A stretch of DNA of 64,000 nt from Cucumis sativus (lineage: Eukaryota > Streptophyta > Magnoliopsida > Cucurbitales > Cucurbitaceae), in contig NC_026658.2 in assembly GCF_000004075.3 (NCBI RefSeq), positions 6,324,001 through 6,388,000 of the forward strand, read 5' to 3'. Both the position numbers and the translations under genes were made by a program. Under the pieces are notes generated by a model. The model searched no databases. It was not told the origin of the DNA and worked only from the letters and a program-made list of their open reading frames with translations. Positions within the stretch are counted from its first letter, which is position 1, and each line of letters begins with the position of its first letter. Below are positions 58,801 to 64,000 of this stretch, one piece after another.

Positions 58801-59005
58801 GAGATTGTATTCAAACTAAGTCTTCAGGTAGTAGAAGGCCAAGTATTCAAACTAAGTCTTCAAGTTTGTACCATGCTTGATCTTTCGTATTGACGCACTC
58901 AGCTTGGGTGATGAGTTTGTTCGGAACTACGATCCTCTGGTCACGAACCTGCTCGGCTCCATCAGAATCGCTCTCGGGATTTGGCGTTGCAGTAAGAGAT
59001 TTCAT
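55871..59005 (-). CDS. NPH3/RPT2-like (NRL) BTB/POZ protein
   Basis: Six exons on the minus strand: 59005-58872, 58782-58713, 58466-57568, 57476-57218, 57107-56979, 56230-55871; GT-AG; 616 codons joined. The ATG (MKSLTATPNPESDSDG) leads to QAWFITTQIPTDLKIKVEEV, a degenerate BTB fold that continues over the next exon (ISKCGYIGRKELES; LRCASEFLEM). The NPH3 domain spans about 210-480: GWWLNDLTALRIDYFTRIIT, PPQREAVSCRFLLQMLKMAR, DNYLAELARDPNLSITKFQT, CHDGLYRAIDTYLK, LSLDACVHAAQNDRLPLRTI. The tail has a coiled coil (EIKNLKTELESVKAQMAELQ) and ends basic and Ser-rich (RTSSRISLRRRLSMT), the kind of tail that in NPH3 is phosphorylated and membrane-binding. NRL proteins are substrate adaptors for CUL3 ligases in phototropism and auxin-transport signalling at the plasma membrane; which member this is I cannot say. 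Confidence 0.93.
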
Positions 59006-59798
59006 GTTGCTGTAAGTGTGTTGTTACTCACTGTTTGTCATATTATGATCTCTCTTTCTTTGTCTGTGATGGATTTGGATTTGGATTTGGCTTTGGCTTT
59101 GGCTTTGGTTTGAAACGGAGAAAATAAATGCAAGAGAAGCAAGTATGTGGCTGTGATGAGAGGGATCTATCAAGGAGGGTCCATGGAAATGCTCATTCAT
59201 TTGTTGTAACAATATGAGAGACAGTGGTGGGAGATTGATATTGTGCTCATTTATGAGGGAGATGAGGAATGTTGGGTATGATATCATCATATTTCCCTTC
59301 CATCTACCTCTACCCCAATGGATGTCTACAATATAACTAAGAAAATGCGACCGCGTTGTCTTAATGGAAATTTGAATCTAACTGATTACTTTAGTTTTAA
59401 TTCAAATTTTATAGACATTTTCTAATCAAAAGAAATACAATTTCTTTAAATTTATTTTATGCTCTAGTTGAAAGTAAGTTTTAAAATTTATAATTTAAAT
59501 CTTGGTAATTTTAGGTGTAAATCGATTTTGATTATTAATTTTATTGTGGGACGATTTTTAGTTTTTTTTTCTTCTTTTCTTCGTATTATTAATTTCTTCA
59601 TATTATTACGTTTTCTTTCTCTCTTTTTTTTCTTGTTTACAATTTCTTCATTTTCTCTTCCATAATTTTTTTCCTTCTTTTTCATTTTTCATTTTCTTTG
59701 GTCTTAGATCTAAACGATCGTAATACTAATATTTAAACGATCAGTTGTCTATCACAAATAGACATATAGACCACTATCACTAATAGACTATTTACTTT
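59006..59798. other. upstream region of the NPH3-like gene
   Basis: Contains a short GGATTT/GGCTTT-rich tandem stretch (about 59070-59110), likely leader or promoter, then T-rich sequence. No gene seen. Confidence 0.4.
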
Positions 59799-59960
59799 GG
59801 TACAAGATCATTTAGGGTGGTACAAAATTGTTTAAATTTGGTACGATATCGTTTAGACTAAGTATAAGATCAGGTACACGGGTATAATATTGTTTAAACT
59901 TAGTACAAATCGTTTGAACTTGGTACAAAATATCGTTTAAACGAGGTACAAAATCATTTT
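59799..59960 (+). repeat. degenerate 20-23-bp tandem repeat, about 8 units
   Basis: Units of the type TTGGTACAAAATCGTTTAAA follow one another (GGTACAAGATCATTTAG, GGTACAAAATTGTTTAAA, GGTACGATATCGTTTAGA, GTACAAATCGTTTGAA, GGTACAAAATATCGTTTAAA, GGTACAAAATCATTTT). ACGATC words flank it at 59712 and 59737. Confidence 0.75.
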
Positions 59961-62900
59961 TTCACGCATGTGATCGATTAATTGTATGAGTATTTTTTAT
60001 ATTTCACGTAGTGGACTTGTAAGCTTTTTTTCCTTTTCAAATTTTTGCGTTTTATTCTTTTTTTTTTAAAAAAAAATAACCTTTAATCATTATGCATCTC
60101 AAAAACTTAAAAAGAATGAATATCAAATATCTGATTTGAGTGAAGTTACTTAGCATGTTTTATTAACATATAAGAGTGTTTATTTAATTAGAAACATGGG
60201 TTGTTCCTATTCATGAATAATTATTTTACTATCCATATTTATCTTTTACAATCAGGTGAGCTTGAGATTAAGTTAATTTGAAGGTTAGAGCTTGAGACCT
60301 CGCATGGCCTGGAGACCCTTATCCCTTGCTGACAACCAGCCATCATCTACAACATTAATAATACTTCTTTTCATCTCATTTTTATACTGTCATCAATCAC
60401 GAGTTACATTGATTTTTGTAAAGTTGATGTATCATTAGTCTGTATGAACAGGAGATGATGGTTAAAACACTAATTATCATCTCTTGTCAATGGTTAGTTA
60501 CTCTTTTACAAGGTTGGATTGTCTCCACATGGCATAAGTTTATCCTATCAATATAGTATGTTAATTCTTTTGATTACTTCATGAATTCGTATATTCTAGC
60601 AACTTTAAGAGAGTGTTTGGATTGCATTTTCAAGAATGGTTAAATTAAGAACCTAAGTTGCTTTTCTTTTAAAAAAAAACTTAAATATTCAGCAACCATC
60701 TAAAATGGGTTTTGAAAAAACAAAAGGGTTTATAGAAGAATGCACGGTATAGGATAAACACTAAAAATCAACTTTTAGAAAAATAATTTTTGAGTCTTAA
60801 TGGCTGATCTTACTAATTTGTATGAAAAACTTCAACCACCAACTTCGGTTATCCTCGACGGCCAACCTTTGAAAATCGTCCGTCGACTGTCATTGGCCAA
60901 CATTCAACCACCGTCTTCAGAGACAGTCGTTGATCAACAGATTTTGTCGCCTCAATTTCGGATCAAATAATAACTCAATTACACACTAAGGAGCTAGTTC
61001 TAGTGTTAAGTCCTGGTAGAAGTCAAGGAGCACGTAAAGTCCTCAAGTCGAATTGAGTCGAGAAATTGTGAAATGAAGAAAATTTTAGATGTGAATTGAT
61101 TAAGGAGAATGTAGTTTCAACTCAAGTATTTGTTCATTGAATCATCATTACTTAATTCAAAGAATGTTTTCACTTAACCAATTTATTTAGGGAAGCTAAC
61201 TAAACTGTCCCAAAATTCTAATTGTTTCAATTCCACGTGACGAAAAGCATGCATAATTGAATATTCTCAATCACAATAAGTTTAAGAGATCTTTAAGCGG
61301 AACAACTAATTTTCATGTATCTAATTGAACATTCATTGGTTACAATTTTAGGTTGGTTAGAATAACACATATCTAAATAGAATAACAAGCTAACCTAACT
61401 TATTGTCTCTAATTAAATTTTATCAAGAAAGTCACGAGTCAAAGATTTAATTGAAAGGGAAAGTCATACATTCCCTTTGTATAACAAAAATTCATTCAAT
61501 AACAAAATTGATACCAAACATATAATAGAACTAAGTTCAAACTCTCACAAATTTCAAGAAATAAAAGGAGATCCCTAGAAATCCAAGCTAGAAATTGTAC
61601 CTTAGTTCATTCTCGACAGGTTGAACAATGAGAGATGATAGAACGCAAATACATAACTAAAAAGTAGAGAAAATTTGTGTAATAGTTGGCTGGGTACAAA
61701 TGTGAGTGACCTAGGTGTCAAAAATAATACTTACAAAAATCATGTGTACCACGTCAATGAAAGAATGTATCGGATGGCTTGGTAGAGATGTTCACGGAAC
61801 AGGGCAGGGCTAGGGATGCCATTCCCCGCTCCCCATTTTATTCCTCCCATGGGGAATTTGCGAGGATCGAGTTCATTGGAGGAAATGTTTCTCCATGGTT
61901 TTTTTATTACTATTTTTGTAATAGAAAACCCAATTAATTTAAATAATCAATCTAGGAAAATTTTAATTAAACAATTAAGGGGTGTTTTTAAAAAATATAA
62001 CAAACAGACAAAATATTTACACTATATAAAACAATTTTGAAAACAAAAAAATGTCACATGCTCATAATGAAAAATACAAAAAATGTCTCAGTCAACACGG
62101 ATAAATCGTGCGCATGTAATTCTTTTTCTAAATAATGGTTTTGAAAAAGTACTGGTTAACGATCGTATAGACGATGATACACGATTGTGTGTAGTTTATG
62201 ATACACGATCAAATAGTTCATGATAAACTATAGTTTTGAAGAGCCCTATAGTAAACGATTATATAGTTCATTGATAATTGATTGAAAACAAAAATAATAA
62301 TAATAGAAATATAATGAAAAAGAATAATAATAACTGTAGAACAATTATCCTGATTTCAAAAAAATATAAAAGAAAAATTACAAATGAAGAGAAGAAAGAG
62401 ATCAAAGCCACACAAAATTCAAAAGTGACACAAGCAAACTTCAAATATTTTTTTAAAAAAAGACCAATTTTATGAACTTTTATTCTATTATACAATCTGT
62501 AAATATTTTGGTGTTTTATTATAATTATGAAAATCAACATTTCGTAACGAGTGTATAAAGATTCAAAGTTTCTTTTAAATGAATAAAATTAAAACCGAGA
62601 AAGAGAGAAGGAGTGCATGTCAATTACAAGTGCAACTAAACTAATACATGTGTTTATAATATACTTTATAAATTTGATTCAAAACACTCAAAACTTCATT
62701 ATGGATTTCTATTGCTTTTTAAATCAAGAAGTTGAAAAATGAACAAAAAAGAAAACACCTTTACAAATTTCTTAATTTTCTGTGAAACTAAAATAATTTG
62801 ATCAATAATCTTATAAAACTCAAAATCTGCTAACATTTCCATCAAGGATTCATCCGAATTTCACAAGTTCACTAATTTCTAGAGCGTTCATAATCACAAG

Positions 62901-63400
62901 TAGAAGACATTTATGTACAAACATAAATAGTCATGCCTAAAAAAATGTTCTATAAAGAGATTAAGATTTAAAAATCAACTATTTTAAGAGAGAATGGAGA
63001 AAATTAGACAAAACCAGAGACCAAAACTATAATTATATAGCAACAGATCCATCTCCACCCTGCTGCCTAACTCTCAGAGTCAAATATATCAACATCAAGG
63101 TTCCCAAGCTTGACCTGTAATCACAAATGAAGATATGATTCATAAACAAAATCTGACTTCTTTTATATTTATATTTTTTTAAAATATTGACTTGCATTGC
63201 TTTCTTAAGTATGAAATACATTGCTAATCTACAAGGATGATAGTGATGTCAAACTTAGCTTGATTTTTCTATCAAAGGAAAAGGAAAAAGAAAAAGACGA
63301 GAAAAAACAAGGCCAATATTCCAAAAGTGCTAAAATCAATATTCAAATCTTATCAAAAGATTTTTGAATACTTAACCCTTAAATATTTAAACACACTTAC
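59961..63400. other. gene-poor AT-rich stretch
   Basis: I see no supported gene. A 56-codon frame from 60800 (MADLTNLYEKLQPPTSVILD) is open but unlike anything I recognise. At 62150-62280 ACGATCGTATAGACGATGAT and ACACGATC words recur irregularly, a worn simple repeat resembling the words near 59.7-59.9 kb. The rest is A/T tracts. Confidence 0.4.
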
Positions 63401-63414
63401 TTCCAAGTGTCAAT

Positions 63415-64000
63415 TTGACTGAATCGGGTTTGAACTATTTGGCGGAGTTATTGAAAGAATATGTTCGTAAAGTATCTAAGGGGCAGCGGGTATGGGGGAT
63501 GGCTATGCCTCCATCGACGAATGATCAACGGAGGCAAACATCGAACAGGGATGTGGGGGCTAGATTCAATGAGACGAGAAACCTAGAGCTCTCATACCAT
63601 GTTGATTTTCTGGAATAAATATCTATTTTATTGATTATTTAGCAAGAGTACAAGCCTAAATATACTAAATGAGGAATACAAGAAAGAATCGGCAGAATAA
63701 TATCTCCTAAAAATATTCTAAATACTCCAATAGTATCAATAGTAAATAACAATGTAGTAAAAGCCACCTGTGTGTTGGACTTCATAGATAAATTTCACTA
63801 TTTCGATTTGGGGTAGCTACTTAAAGTTGAATGCCCAAAATTCTACTCATTACTCAGGTTGAAACCAAAAGCTTGACAAGATGTGAAATTTGGTACTCAC
63901 AATACCGAGAAGAGAATAACAATCTTTCTTGAGTCAAGTGCAAAACATTTATATTTCCTCCACCTAATGTTTGGCATATCATGAGCCCTTTCGGTCCCTA
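63415..64000 (-). repeat. copia LTR, primer-binding site and leader at window edge
   Basis: On the minus strand the LTR ends ATCAACA at about 63600, followed at once by TGGTATGAGAGC (63598-63587), a near match to the initiator-Met tRNA primer-binding site of Ty1/copia elements. The LTR extends rightward past the window edge, so its size is unknown. The plus-strand open frame at 63415-63618 is antisense to the leader and is not a gene. Confidence 0.55.

Noticed and set aside
60800..60970. 56-codon open frame starting MADLTNLYEK
   Set aside because: Possible small gene, but no family resemblance and no promoter or splice evidence; noted in the gene-poor stretch only.

Overview
The window is nuclear DNA of a flowering plant, almost certainly a eudicot. 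Evidence: GT-AG introns in every large gene, an AT-rich background packed with degraded LTR retrotransposons, and two proteins with plastid transit peptides. Several repeats look like those I associate with Cucurbitaceae, so cucurbit is my best guess; that is recognition, not proof. I see no bacterial, organellar or viral block, no CRISPR array and no rRNA or tRNA gene.

Layout. 1-5.9 kb is repeat: decayed LTRs, one copia coding scrap and a MITE-like hairpin. 5.99-15.57 kb (+) is a 12-exon gene for a zf-4CXXC_R1 (CDCA7/R1-type) nuclear protein; its fourth intron is 4.4 kb long and holds a gypsy remnant split by a LINE. 16-22.2 kb is repeat: a gypsy-type LTR, a CACTA transposase pseudogene ending in a recognisable terminal repeat, and a copia gag-protease-integrase pseudogene. 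23.37-24.57 kb (+) is an intronless ZAT-type C2H2 zinc-finger gene. 25.7-31.5 kb is repeat (gypsy LTR and gag, tandem repeats). 31.53-38.23 kb (+) is a complete 15-exon plastidial alpha-glucan phosphorylase (PHS1, 964 aa). 38.9-46.5 kb is copia and gypsy debris with a 50-bp minisatellite and a 1.7-kb LTR. 48.09-51.01 kb (+) is a 7-exon chloroplast DnaJ (DJA5/DJA6 type, 445 aa). 52.04-53.96 kb is a small, precisely bounded copia element with an internal deletion. 54.67-55.19 kb (+) is a uL23 (L23) ribosomal protein gene, and 55.87-59.01 kb (-) a 6-exon NPH3/RPT2-like BTB gene. 59-63.6 kb is gene-poor, and a copia LTR runs off the right edge.

The six genes are separate transcription units with unrelated jobs: chromatin, transcription, starch metabolism, plastid protein folding, organellar translation and phototropism/auxin-type signalling. 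No cluster or pathway logic links them. Reading frames across all splice junctions were joined by hand and stay open, so I regard all six as intact. I found no convincing new biological system. The most informative structures are the transposon junctions and the tandem repeats inside them.
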